The notes under the pieces: generated by a model
What the model saw: the letters and a program-made list of their open reading frames with translations, nothing else
What the model was told of the DNA's origin: nothing
Database searches by the model: none
Part shown: positions 33,905-46,519 of the stretch, piece by piece
Layout of the letters: each line of letters starts with the position of its first letter
Position numbering within the stretch: position 1 is the stretch's first letter
Assembly (NCBI GenBank): GCA_014871385.1
Contig: CM026426.1
Span: 98,358,861-98,422,860 of the forward strand
DNA: 64,000 nucleotides
DNA from: Ceratodon purpureus
Lineage: Eukaryota; Streptophyta; Bryopsida; Pseudoditrichales; Ditrichaceae
Reading direction: 5' to 3'
Position numbers and translations under genes: made by a program

Positions 33905-36900
33905 TTGCTGGATAAGTGTTCTGTATGTGGGGCAGATAGGTACAGAAGAGCTGGAAAGTCGAAGGTGCCTGTGAAGGTCTTACGGTGGTTTCCTTTGATA
34001 CCTAGACTTGTGCGCATGTACAGCACCTTTGTACAAGCGTCATTCATGACGGCCCATGCTCGTCTCGCAAGCACGGACGATGGTATGCGGGGGGCATTTG
34101 ACTCACAGCAGTGGGAGTTCATCAACTGGCGGTGGTGGGAGAATTTTGCAAAGGAAGACAGAAACCTGCGCCTGGGGTTGGCCACGGACGGAGTGAATCC
34201 CTTCTCCATTAAAAGGTCTACGCATAGCACTTGGCCTGTGCTATTGATGAACTATAACCTTCCCCCATGGATGACCACTAAAAAGCATTTTATAATGCTA
34301 AGTCTCATAATTCCAGGGAAACGTTCGGTGACAGGTGACAACTTCGATGTGTACATGCAGCCGCTTCTTGAGGAATTACAGCTGTTGTGGTCAGAGGGTG
34401 TGGAGCTGCATGACGCTGCCAGGTACAAGGGCTCTGCTACATTCAATCTGAAGGCAATTCTTATGTGGACGTGTCATGACTTTCCGGCTTATGGAGTAGT
34501 GGCAGGGTGTGTTACTAAAGGATACAAGGGTTGTCCTATTTGTGGGAAAAACACGGTATCACGGAGGTCGTGTGCATTACACAAGTCCGTTTACGACAAC
34601 CAGTACCGCAGGTGGTTGCCCATGGACCATCCTTGGCAAAGGAATGGAGATGCTTTCAATGGAGCAGAGGAACTTCGCCCTCCCCCCGAGCCCATCACTG
34701 TCGAGGAGACTCTCAGATGGGGCCGCCTAAGAGAGGCTTTCGTAATGCGAGGTTCAACTCCAAAGTCAGATGACCCGGCTAGAGAGTATGGGGTCAAGAG
34801 AGTTTCCTGTCTTTTCTCTCTACCGTATTGGGAGGTGTGCGTTTTTCCCCCCATTCTCGTTACTCTTTACTCCTTGCCCAGGGCTTGGTTGATTTTGTTC
34901 TTATTAAGTCTCGGTCAACTAGCATCCGGTCTGTATCACTCCGTATACGTTGTCACTGATTTCCCGATCAGTTTTTGTAAGCTAGTATACTGTCCCTCAT
35001 TCCCCAATATCATACTGACTGCGGTCAGAAATATATTTTTGTATGTTGAGGGCAGTTTGGCTTAAGTTGTAGTGTGTTCCCCTCCTCATAGGTAATCGCC
35101 ACCTACAATGTGTAGAGATCGACAGCATTTTATGTAGCTTTGCCAGACGAATACAGTTGTCTAGAGTACACTCTAATTATCGAAATCGGTGATCTCAGAC
35201 TCTAATTATTTCTACTCTGCTCTCTCGCATACACTGTCTGTATATGGCAATTAAGTTCGGGCTAGAACTGTGATGTGTTGTCCGTCAAGTATGGATTGAC
35301 CATGTACCTAACTGAAATGAAGGAGTGTCCAGAGACTGCAATGATGCCGTCCTAGTACTACGAGGGTTGCTTACTATGAAAAGAGTAGAGTTAATTTATT
35401 TAAATTTCATAAGGTCTTCGTTTTGTTTGCCTGAACATGTGGAAAGGTTTGTAGAGGTTTCGGTGGTATGATGTGGCTCTGTAATCGTTATCCCTGAAGG
35501 ATTCTTTTTTAAAGGACCTCACGATGAACATGTGGGGCATATTCAGTTTGCCTACATATAGAGGAAGTCGTATATATTTTTTAATTAACCTGTATTAAAT
35601 GTAGACCTTTGAGTCCGCAGGTTTGGTATACACTGATAATGTGATGTCAGTGGGTTATAATATCTATGTCGTCGTACTGGATAAAAAGTTGATGTTAGCT
35701 GAGTTCACTCGTTTTGTTTTGCACTGGAGTATCATATCATACAACAGTAAGTGACGAGAAGCATGTCTGTTCGAAGACTGTTAGTACACACCCGTAGTGA
35801 CATGCTCACGAATGCGTTGCGTGGTAGCTTCAGTAAGAACAACTTCTCGGCTGTGGACCTTTACTTGGTTCCGGGTGGACATCACTCTAGTTAGGGAGGG
35901 TGATGTTGCATGTGGACACAACGATTACTTGTGCTCTGTTGTCAATGACGAATGCGCTCCGGGGTACGAGATTATTCTCTTTATTATTCAGAATAACAGT
36001 AATACACGAGCGTTTTTAGAGACGATGGAGGTGTTTTTGAAAAGACGATATCACTTGCAGGATTTGTTTACAGTCCTTTTCTTCTTTGGCATAGTATTCA
36101 GTACCTTCGCCGTCTGAGATCATGTTCCCCCATCATCCGCTAACGACATTGTTCTTGTCCATAAATGAAGGTAACTCCAGTGGATTTATAGATTAGTACT
36201 GCACTTGCCTAACAAGTACCAGGGATATTCTGTTCATTACCTCTAAGCTTATAAAGAAAGAAGGTAGAATGGGCCATTGCCTGTGAAACAATAGCCCGGC
36301 ATTGTTCACCATATACCGAATTCAGTTCTATGTAATCAATACTAATGTGAGATAGACAGCGTGATTTCCACAAATGTGCTTCTGTGATACATGTATTGGT
36401 GCATCCACTAACACTCTCTCCAATGCTGTGTGTGTCAGGAACTCCCAATCAGAAACACGCTCGATGTAATGCACATCGAGCGAAACATATCTGACAACAT
36501 CTTGAGACACCTTTTTGGTGAGAAAGATACTGTGGCACTTCGCCGTGACATGGAAGAGGCAAATATATTCAGTGATCTCCATCTTCGCAGGACAGAGAAC
36601 GGGGATTTCGTGAAGCCAAGAGCCCCGTACGTTTTCACTCCCACAGAGAGATTGAAATTCATATCATTAGTGTCGTCAACCAAAGTCCCGTCTGGTTACT
36701 CATCGACTCTAATTAAGCATGTGGGCGAGTTGAGATTGGTTGGGCTTAAGAGCCATGACCACCACATTCTCCTCCAGGAGATATTACCAGCCGCAGTGAG
36801 ACATTTGTTGAAGAAGGGAGTCCGGGAGATCATAATTCGAGTTGGAAAACTTTTCAAGAGAATCTGCGCAAAGGTAATCTACAAGTCAGAGTTACCGTCT

Positions 36901-39161
36901 CTATATTGGGATAGTGCGGAAACCCTTTGCATGTTAGAAATGTTTTTTCCCCCGGGGTTCTTTGACATTATGCCTCACTTGGTTGTGCATTTGGTAAGGG
37001 AGCTAGAAATCTGTGGACCTGTACAATTTAGGTGGTGTTATTTTGTTGAGAGGTACCTAGGACAGCTCACGAAGTACGCTAGGGACAGATCCAAGCCTGA
37101 AGCGGGAATGGCTTCCGGGTACATGGTGGACGAGAGCCTTGGATTCTGTACAGAGTATTTTGCATTATATACACACACGCGCAGGCGGGTGTGAGATCCT
37201 GAAGAAGAACTGCGTGACTCCGGGGAGCTTTTACTCGGGAAGCCCACACAGAAACGACTGTCGGCTGTGGATCTTGCACACGTCCACGACTATGTGATAC
37301 GGCACTCCGTGTTCACAGCAGAGCTTCTAAAGTAAGCGCCCTGCACCATGTATTGAATCAGTTACGTTTTCTTTTATTTTTATTTTTCATTCTTATGTTA
37401 TTCTTTTATGGGGGTATCAAACATCACTTGGATTGTGTTGTAACCGCACTAATTAATGGATAGCAAGGATGGTTCAATCAGAATGGAACATTCAATAAAG
37501 CTGGACAGGATTGGATACACATCTTTTGAAATCGATGCTTAGTTCTGTGTAGTATAATTTTATGTACATGTCTTTGGTATCCTGGACATGTAAATGCCCG
37601 TCCCCGACGATATGAAGTTGTCTTAAACCATGACTCTTCTGTATGCTGGTAGGTTTACTTCTTTATTATCACATCCCAATCCTGTACGGGATGTTATAAT
37701 ATATTTTTTACTCATTACTATTTGAATACCACTGATATTTTTATTTTAAAAACAACAACATTCAACTTTTATGTTACCAACTAACACGTAGTTGTGCATA
37801 GTGAAGTAAAGTATAACGTCCATGCAGAGCTGTCCCGATACCACGTAAGAGGGCTTGTTTTGAAGAATCTTGTTATCCTGTTGTAATATTTATCTCCACG
37901 ATGCTGGTTTTGTGATCCAATATCTGTCTTCGATGAATGGCCCGAACTGCATTTATCAGTTTTGAAAGCTCGAAAGTACGTCCGTGGAAGTGCTTTGTTC
38001 AGTTCTAAGTAGGTTTCCTTCCCTTCGATTGGAATACAACCATGTCTTTGATTTTTCTTTGATTAAGAAAGTGAGTTCCGGTTGCCTTACTTTATCTCAC
38101 GCCTTCAATGTACAGAGTTTAAGTGAACATCGTCCTTAATACAGTATATAAGACTTTCGGTTTCTTTTTATGTTGGGTGATATCGGGCATGGTCTTTACT
38201 TATCATTGACTTTCCTTATTTGAAGTCGCCGTTATACATAGCTTTATACGCAATTTCCCTTCTAATGTTGTTGGTACTTCGTTTGTTTTTCAGTGCGTGG
38301 GAGGCAGAGCTTGAGGAATGGAATAGAGAGCGGGAAAATTACCAAATTCGAAGCCGTGCTCGAGGGCAACGCACTGGTGTTTAGCAGTATCCGAATCACT
38401 TAACCGGTCCTTTCCCCGTTTTCGCAGACTGGTTGAACGCTCGGGTTCGATCACTAAGGCAAGACAACTTTCCTCTATCGGACGAGCTTAAAGAGCTCCA
38501 TTGCCCTCCCAGTGGCCTCGTAGTTTCCTACCGTGCCATGTGGGCCTTCGGTTGTCATTACCGTTGCCTGGGTCGAGCTCAGAACCCATACGTCTCACTA
38601 GATTATGGTATCGCATCAGTGACAGAGAATAGCACTTCGTTGGATGTTGGCCTCCTTAGAGATATCTTCCTCGTAACGTATGGCAAACTTAGTTGTGTTG
38701 TAATGCGTGGTGAGTGGATGAAAACTACAGACCAAGGAAGGGCATCAGTCCGGAAAGATGGACTCGGTTTTTGGTCTGTTCTTTACGAAGCCAGGGATAG
38801 TGATTCCAGGCACAATCCTTTCGTTTTTCCCTCCCAGGTTTCACAAGTGTATTTCATGAATGACGACCTTCATCCAGATTGGAGGGTCGTACTGCACCAT
38901 GAACCACGCGGGAGGAGAGTGTCTGAAGACAGAGAGTTCCCGGACATAAATTCCGCTGGAGCACAAGTCCCCCTCCCTGAAGGCATGGCCGAACCCGAGG
39001 ACACATCACGTCCGAACTCGAACTCGGCAGACGCAGGGGCAGTAATTCTCCCCGGTGGAGCAGTCCCACCCTTGCTTCAGGAAACGACGGTTCAAGAGGA
39101 CGAAGAATTCCTCGATGACGCTGATTTCGAGGACGAAATCGAAATCCAATATGTTGAATGA

Positions 39162-40513
39162 AGATGAGTCCATGACGGGTATGTACAGAGTGTCGAAGTT
39201 CAATAACTTTCATGTAATGTGTGTCAGTAAGTACATGAGACTAAACGTGTCTGACACCATCTAGTCTGAATGTCAGTATATCGTGATTTTGGAGCAACGT
39301 ACTGTCGTACCGGATAATTTTTTGAAAGAGAATTGGCAAGCGGCAACAGAAACCATGATCGTGTCATGGTTACACGCACTATGGAATGGAGCACCACCTC
39401 CCGTCTTGTCGTATACATTTTTATTCATCCGGGTAATCCATTACTGGAAGCCTGAACTTTGTGAGCACTAAATGCAATGAGTTTATGTGCCGCTCATTGA
39501 GGAATAGATTTGGAGATAGTACTTTGGGTCCTTTTTTGCGGAGCACGGTCCTTTTCAAGGCGGGGCCGAGACTTGGATCGGGCGCTGAGTCCGAGAGAGC
39601 CGGATGTTGACAGCGGTTAATTTCTGAGGATGCCGGGTTTACATTAGTTTGTACCGGTCCCGCTGAGTGATGGCGACGAGGAGCGTAGTGTACGTACAGT
39701 TCTACTGCACACTTGTTCAATGACTGTGGCCCGCAAGTAGGTGAGGCAAAGCGAGGCGAGCAAGTAGCTGTGTGTGTGTGTGTCTAGGTTCATGTTTATT
39801 GAATCTAAACATTCTTGCTTCGGGAGTTGAAGTTGTAGTTGGTTAGGGGTAAGGACCAGTGTTCGATCGTTACTTCATTAGAGTGGGTTAAGGATTACTC
39901 TGGAGAACTAGGGGCGGTGAGTATTTGGCGTTGCCTTTCAGGAGCAGGAACGAAGTTCAGGTCTAGACGTGGAAGGCTTATGTGCGGGTTTCTGTTTGTT
40001 TCTGAAATCCTTCCTGGAGCAGATTGCTTTGGATTGCCCGACTTTGTTCCGCTGGCTGTGACGTTACTCGAAGCTGCAAGGTATGGTCATTTTGTGCTGT
40101 CGTTGGTTTTTAATGTTCTGGTTTTGAATATCTGAACGTTCAGTCTGTTTAATAGTTCTCGATGTTGTCGACGTTCTCGTTTGTGTAGATAGTGTTCTTG
40201 TGTTGTGCTTTTTGTTTGATCGAGGTTTTCGCAGGCAGGAGATAAGAATGCCTTTTGATGGTATTTCGGTACATTCTTGATCAGTTTAGTAATGTTGTTG
40301 TGAGTTGAAGGAGTCGTGTCTGATGCATTTAAATTTTTCAGGCACTTTGTCGGCGTTGTGGATCGATTCAGTGTCCATCTTCCAGTGGGCTTGTACGTAT
40401 GAGGTATTGATTGAAGACAATCTTGATACAAGTGGTGGAGGGCCGTAACATTTGCGCCAGGAATACTGTTCTTGACTTGTTTGCTGAAAGGGAGATTCGC
40501 AGTATCTACAAAA
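39162..40513. other. CACTA spacer downstream of tnp2
   Basis: This probably holds the tnp2 3' untranslated region and the promoter of the next small gene. A frame of 98 codons at 39839-40135 is open but has no recognisable features and may be an upstream exon of the gene at 40514. A (TG)n run is at 39771-39783. Confidence 0.5.
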
Positions 40514-40879
40514 ATGGAGAGATTGGAGGCCGAGAACTTGCTTCAGAAGCTACAGAATTACAGTCTCGGGCAGTTGGACCTAATGAACCCCTTCTTAAAG
40601 TTGACCTCTGCTCGTAAGAGCCTTATGAGCAAGTACTTTGATTTGAACAAAGAGGAGCCATGGCCTCTTCTAGCTGAGTATTTTGGTGTGGCATTGGCTT
40701 TTGCCGCAATGGGAGCTCTCATTCGTGGTACTTATGGGAAGAGAGTGCGTGAGGATGTGAAGGATGGCACCTGTAGCCCGGCTCCTCAGCGAACGGCTTC
40801 TCATACTATGCTGGAAGGAGCGGTGGAGCGTCTTCAATATTTAGCTCAAAATGCTCAAGTGCTGCAGGAGATGTTGTAA
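40514..40879 (+). CDS. Small CACTA-borne protein, unknown (121 aa)
   Basis: The frame opens MERLEAENLLQKLQNYSLGQ. The first 30 residues look helical and coiled-coil-like. The middle has WPLLAEYFGVALAFAAMGAL, hydrophobic enough to be a membrane or buried helix, and the end (MLEGAVERLQYLAQNAQVLQEML) is again helical. No family is recognised. It lies inside the CACTA element between tnp2 and another plus-strand gene. An upstream in-frame ATG at 40472 would add 14 residues. Whether it is expressed is unknown. Confidence 0.4.
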   Translation: MERLEAENLLQKLQNYSLGQLDLMNPFLKLTSARKSLMSKYFDLNKEEPWPLLAEYFGVALAFAAMGALIRGTYGKRVREDVKDGTCSPAPQRTASHTMLEGAVERLQYLAQNAQVLQEML

Positions 40880-41769
40880 CAAATTCAAGAAGAAGAACCG
40901 GCATAGTGTCCCCGGTCGGTAGGTGAGATCCATATGAATTTCTGTTCTGTACAAATTGTGAACATAGGCTCTGATCACTAGTTAATTAACGTATACCTTG
41001 TGATAGCCATGTCTGACGAAATCATTCAGGGCCATATATGAATTGTTTGGAAACGATCAAATAGGTTGTTTCTTGAGGGCAGTTTCTCCCCGTCACATCG
41101 GGCCGGATCTGTAGCTCTCTTTACTGGGGTGGAAACAGAGAATTCGTGGCGAAGGGCGGTTCCAGATCATGACTGCTCTGACGTTCTCTGTAATGGATCC
41201 TCCTGCCGCTCGTTGAATGAGACCTTCTACTTCGCAATCAAACTCCATCTTCCACGGTACTTACTTGGAGGGCAGCTTCAGTGGATGTGCTGCTTCCTGG
41301 GAGAAGTGTAATACGAATTCCACGGACATGATCATTGTAAGTTCTATTTCATTTTGTCAATATTCGCATTGTCAATTATGTCGTGAATTTATTAGAGATG
41401 GCCATGCCGCGTCACTTCAGATTCACTCCGACATGTATTAATACTGCGAGTAATTAGTGTTGCCGTGACTTGATTATGTACTCACAGTTCGAATGCAAAT
41501 ACTTCGATTGCGTAAGAGCCTTATTTCTCATTCACATTAATTTGGTTATTGTAAAACTGTGATGTGACGTTTATGCCTGGCCGATTAATTGTTGCAGGCC
41601 CTAATTGTTCAGTCCCTCCTCTCCTATATCCCTCCCACAATCAGAATTACAGAGGGCTATCTCGCAGTTCGCATTCATCAATTTCCATCTTCTCTTCCCT
41701 AGGCTATCCGTTTTACCTGAAGCGGTCCTCACATCGAGATATCTGGGAGTTTCTTTTGTGAGCGCAGCC

Positions 41770-43236
41770 ATGGGGATAGAATGCAGAAAGCAATGGTATC
41801 GTGACTTCCTGATTCTGCCTTGCAAGGGAATGGTTCCTGGGAAATGTCCTCGGGATCTATATCCGAAATCTCTATGTCGTGAACGACTGGGACCAAGCAA
41901 TCAGCAAGGGGCTTACCAGTGGCGGCATTTCTTTATACGCGAGTATTAGGGTTACATCGAGGAGCTCTTCGAGCGCACACATCAGCGAAAAATGGGGCGG
42001 AAGGAGTGGCTGCCGTATCACTTCGCCAGGGGGGTATTAGCGGAACACGATGGTGTAGCTGTCAATTGGGCGCAGTACGCCGTATCCATGCGGCGATGTG
42101 GAGGCCATAACGCGGCTTCGAAGCTCATGCCAAAATACAAGAACCCCCGGCGACCTATCCAGTGGAAAAATCCCAGACCAACCCCGCTGCCACCATCCTT
42201 GGAACTCCCCACTGGAGTAAGTTCTCTACGTACTTGTTCTCTGTTTCAACTACCTCTGATATGAGTATGAGTGTAGAAATCAAATGTGTCATGACAGTCA
42301 GTGGTTTCCGCTAACTGTTGTTTGGCCATGGAGACCTAATTTCCTACATTCTGCGATTAACAGCTCCATTGTTCACCTGTTCATTGAGTCATTGGCGTAC
42401 CCTAAATATTTGTTACATTGTGCGCCGAATTGTGACCTTCTGACGTTCTTGTCGGAGTGACAATTTTTTAGGGTTCACTGCCACAGAAGTGGATGCGAGA
42501 CTTCAACCCTCTTACGGCGGAGCAACTTGAAGAAATCCAGGGTTCTCCTCGGGTTGTTCCTCCGAGAGTCGTCACCCCTAGCAGTGACACCTCCGATCGT
42601 CGGGCACAGAACACGGGCCCTTCGAATGCACGGGGCAAATCTAGAGCGGAGTCCAGTGACGGTGCTCAGAAGTCTCCACCTCGTCTTGCTTTGGAGGGCC
42701 TGGCTCGTCTTACAGATTCCATTAGGAACATTGCGAAGGACCGCCGGCAGCAAATTCTCTTGGAATGCGCTGCGTTACGCGAGGAGATGGCCGCTGCCAC
42801 TGAGACCGTTGAAGGGGTGCGGTCGAAAATGGAAGGTCTCCATCGCCTTCATCAGACATGGGCCGAGAAAATCACCGGAGCGCACAGAGCTTACAGTCGG
42901 GCGTTGTCTCTGCGGACAAAGGCAAAAGAATCTGCTTCTCCAACGACGCCGTCAGCAAATGGTATGGAATCCAGTCCTATCAATTCTGGAATCGAAGGTA
43001 TATGGGATGACAACGTGCACATCGCCAAGATGAATTTGGATTTTCTTACTGAGAGGGTCTCTAAGCTCCGCGACTCCACTGTTGCACAAGAGGTGACGTT
43101 GGGCACAGTTGAGGACGCATTCCAGGCCATTCGTGAAGGTAATCAGAAGAAGACATCGGCACTTAACTCGGAGCTTGCAAAGATGGAGGCACTCATCGAG
43201 TTTCTGAACCATCCTGATTTCTTCAGCACTACCTGA
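41770..43236 (+). pseudogene. CACTA-borne coiled-coil protein gene, two exons
   Basis: An upstream exon (about 41770-42216) joins at phase 0 to 42472-43236 through a GTAAGT donor and a TTTTTTAG acceptor. The first exon reads MGIECRKQWYRDFLILPCKG and onward, then WLPYHFARGVLAEHDGVAVN and KLMPKYKNPRRPIQWKNP. The second begins with KWMRDFNPL, has a polar linker and a long helical coiled-coil-like C-terminal half (ILLECAALREEMAAATETVE and onward). One TAG at 41947-41949 interrupts the first exon, possibly a former CAG, unless an acceptor lies there (TATTAG before GGT). The family is not known. It may be a DNA-binding or scaffold protein of the transposon, by position only. Confidence 0.45.
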
Positions 43237-44025
43237 ATCGTTCGAAATACCAGAGAATGCTGAAGGATCATGTGCCCCTGTACATAGCAGTAGTGGATTT
43301 TTTTTATAACCTAGTGTTTCCGTGGTAGGAGCTGAAAATCGTTTCCCTGTCTTCTGTGGTATGCATTAGATTTCAGAATTCAAGTTTTTTCTCCTACTCA
43401 GACCTTCAGAGGACAGTACTCCATTCCAGTATGCCGCAGACTTACACAGACCTGGAACTCGTAATTGCTTACAAATTGAACCCGGCAGAGCCGCAAAGGT
43501 TTAACTCTCTGTTACACTAATGATGAACTTGGTGAACAATGTAAATTTGGTTTGTAACATGGAGTGCCAGCTGACATAATCGGCAGTTAGAAATCCGCAT
43601 TACCCCGTCAAGCATGAGAGTTGCACTATATCACAGTACTGCAAAAACTTGCCACCAGGTATCCAGCGCCCAGATAGAATACCCGGACCGCAGAGTCTAG
43701 ACCCAAATACCCGCCAATCAGAGCATATGTCTCGGCCACACCCTTGTCCGGTTATTGAACCGGTCATAGTAAATTCAAAGAAGTACCAAATCTACAAATA
43801 TCTACCCATGATATTACCGTCAAGGTTAAGTCCTATTCACTTCTGAAGTTCCCATTGCCTGCGAGGTGGGCCAGTACAGTCACTTTCGCATTCCCCATGC
43901 ATTGTGTTACAGTCCTCGAAATCTGGCACCCCACTATTCAACATCGACCAATCCGGTGGTAGGTGCTTCTGTTCTTCGTGACCAAGATGGAATTTAGTCA
44001 TCAACTTCAGTCAAATCGCACTGGG
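43237..44025. other. CACTA right subterminal region
   Basis: No gene is seen. ACCCGGACCG at 43681-43690 repeats the left subterminal motif, and CCGGTTATTGAACCGG at 43749-43764 is an inverted repeat. Such motifs are candidate accessory-protein sites. Confidence 0.55.
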
Positions 44026-44037
44026 TTTCCACTAGTG
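44026..44037 (-). repeat. CACTA right terminal inverted repeat
   Basis: TTTCCACTAGTG is the exact complement of the left end and is followed by the TAT target duplicate. Confidence 0.93.
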
Positions 44038-44040
44038 TAT

Positions 44041-44728
44041 ATACAATTTATTTATGAAATTGACCTATGAGGGATGAAGGAAGGATGAACAAAGAGATAC
44101 ATATTTTTATAATGTAGATGCATTTTAGCAAGTATAATTTTTTTTGCATTCACTATAATCGTTTTAACTTCATCACATGCTGAATGTAAAATTTTAATAT
44201 GCTTTGATGTTGCATTCCAATAGAATCGAATTTTAAAAATTGGAAAAATTTTAATTTTCTTTCAACTTTATAATAAATGCAAATCAAAAGACTGATTGTA
44301 AGAAAAATTCATATAAACACATAAAGCACACATTGTTCTAAAAATACACAGGGATCCTGAAGATGTTCAAAGAAGTGTGAAGTTTATATATTTTATGGCT
44401 CATGTAAATCTTTTCGTGTAAAGCTACCTTTAGTCTCCATTTTTGTGTCCACGTTCATATTGTGAGACGGAATATTTTGATGATGATGACATCCTGAGGT
44501 GGTTTACCATACGGTTGGTAACCTCCATATGAACCACGTACAGGATACTATACTTGAAACAATTTTTTAAACATGTGAACAATGTTGGGGTGGAGAGAGG
44601 ATTCCAGATTATGAGGGTGCTGTTTTCAATTTTGAATAGACTTTTGCTAAGTCTCTAGCCTGAGTACCACATGTAGGAAATTTATTTTGTCCTTGGCATG
44701 ATTGTATTCAAGTTGTAGTCTCTGAGTC
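44041..44728. other. Upstream region of the host methyltransferase gene
   Basis: About 690 bp of AT-rich host DNA lies between the CACTA right end and the start codon. I see no clear TATA box at a defined distance. The promoter must lie here or in the transposon. Confidence 0.5.
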
Positions 44729-46468
44729 ATGGCGCCAAAAAAGAAAGGTGGTGCAAAGAAGGGGAAGGGGGAAAAAAAACCTGCAAAGGTTTTAATGTAT
44801 CACGACGAGGAGTATTGGAACAATCGCTACACCAAGCATCCAGAGCCGTTCGATTGGTACCAGTCATATAAAGAGTTGAAAGCACTGCTCACTATCTACA
44901 TTTCCAAAGATCAGGTCAACATGAATGTTGGCTGTGGCAATGGTTGTAAGTAAAAATTTACTCACACATCATGGTTATTGAAGCTGCATTGATAGATCCA
45001 AAAAATACAAAACCAAGAAGATAAAGTGCTTACAATGTAAAAGTGATTACAAGATGAATCATGGATGGTCTGAAGAATTATAATTTTGAATCAGTATTAG
45101 GAGAAGAAATGGTGCTGGATGGCTACGTGAATGTGATTAGCATTGACAACTCAGCCGTGTGTTTTGAGCAGCTGAATGCCAGATACAAAGGGAAAAAAGA
45201 GTATACAGGGTTGACATGTGAGTATATTAATGCATGTTCACTAAGGTGGATGAAATTATCCTGACTGAAATAAGCAAATTTCTATTCAAGATATCAAACA
45301 AATTTTGCAACAATATTCACATGCATTTGCAGTTAGACAATTTCACAATTTCTTAAAGCTAACATGATTGAACTGTCAGAATTTTCAAGAATGTAAGAAA
45401 GTTATTATTTGAAATTGAAGGTTGGAACTTGGAAGAGATACTAGGTAGGGATCTAATTTGAATGTCAATTTCAGTGTTTCTACCTTCGTATACACATGAT
45501 ACTTACAGTACATGGTGTTTATAAATTGCAGTTAGGGTGATTAGTAGGCCGGTCTATTGGTCATAGGGCTTCTGCAGAAGCACTTTTTTGAAATTCATGA
45601 TATAAATTCTGGAATTGATGTTCAAATAATATTTTTTAACCACCTGAATTCTTTAACTGTAAACAAAACTTTGCAAAAAGTCACACTTGTTATTGCTCTA
45701 GATATTTGTTACTTTATCTTAAAGAATCCAAATCTTATAAAAATAAGATATTTCCATTCTAAAAGATGAGAAGATGTACTATCTACAATCTAAGTTTATT
45801 CTCTCCAAAACATTACATTAAATTTCTGTATACATAAACGGAAGTGAGATAAACAAACTATCATTGTTCAATCTTGTAGATTATTTATTGTAGACAATGA
45901 AATCGAGTTTGGAGTCATGAAGACTCAAAAATTAGAAGATGATGATACAGTAAAATCCAAAATTAGTTCTAAAATTTGCATAGTTTCACTTCAGAATCAA
46001 AATCCTATTTGAACTACTATGGCTAATTTAACTATTCATCAAATTTTTTATATCGATTTAATCAAACTGTTTTTGAAATTCAAGTCCTTTCTGATAAAAT
46101 GCATGTGAATTCTTTACAACAATGTCGATGAAAACAAGATGTCTAATACAAAATCAATCTTAATATGGAATTGAAATGCACAGTTCTTATAAAGAGAAAG
46201 AAAAAACAATACTTTGATCATCTAAAGAGTCCAAAAATCACATTATTAAATCCTTTGCATTAAGTATTTTGTAATTACTAAATTATATGGTAGTCAATAG
46301 GTCATTGCAAAACATGCGTACCTTTATTGTTGATACATAACCATTTCTATGAGTATTCACAAATTCATTTGGTACTACATTTATACATCTATTTTATGAA
46401 TTGTTTTTGCAACAACCATGTAGTTATACCTTCCAAGTAAAATATAATCATGAAATCTTAAAAAAGTG

Positions 46469-46519
<51 letters not shown>

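Larger units (their letters stand above)
17783..39161 (+). pseudogene. tnp2: CACTA tnp2-type transposase, split by a MULE
   Basis: This is the catalytic CACTA transposase. Exon pieces seen are about 17783-18046 (N-terminal CPCNICLGENHSRRTH cysteine motif), a region to 18971 ending MLFRGPEKS, 33893-34836 (KCSVCGADRYRR, then the tnp2 core LATDGVNPFSIKRSTHSTWP), 36439-37331 (LDVMHIERNISDNIL and a DUF4218-type domain FFPPGFFDIMPHLVVHLV) and 38294-39161 (DUF4216-type C-terminus). Introns at 34837-36438 and 37332-38293 have GT/AG ends. The MULE lies inside one exon, between the codons for PEKS and the next leucines, and its target duplicate preserves PEKS on both sides. Two in-frame stops are seen, TGA near 37192 (RV*DPEEEL, probably a former Trp) and TAG near 38382. 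Exon limits between 18046 and 18260 are uncertain. Confidence 0.88.
4812..44037 (+). mobile_element. Giant CACTA (En/Spm) transposon with two nested insertions
   Basis: The left end reads CACTAGTGGAAA and the right end is its exact reverse complement, TTTCCACTAGTG. The 3-bp direct repeat TAT lies on both sides (4809-4811 and 44038-44040), the target-site length known for CACTA elements. Between them lie a tnp2-type transposase gene on the plus strand, a TNPA-like gene on the minus strand and several small genes. A 5.8-kb LTR element and a 14.9-kb MULE are inserted inside; without them the element is about 18.4 kb. Its tnp2 gene is split and carries nonsense codons, so this copy cannot mobilise itself. 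Flanking subterminal DNA shares short CCGG-rich motifs. Confidence 0.93.

Noticed and set aside
34837-36438. Possible further insertion inside tnp2
   Set aside because: Codons flanking it join cleanly (LPYWE to ELPIRN) with GT/AG ends, so it is an ordinary intron.
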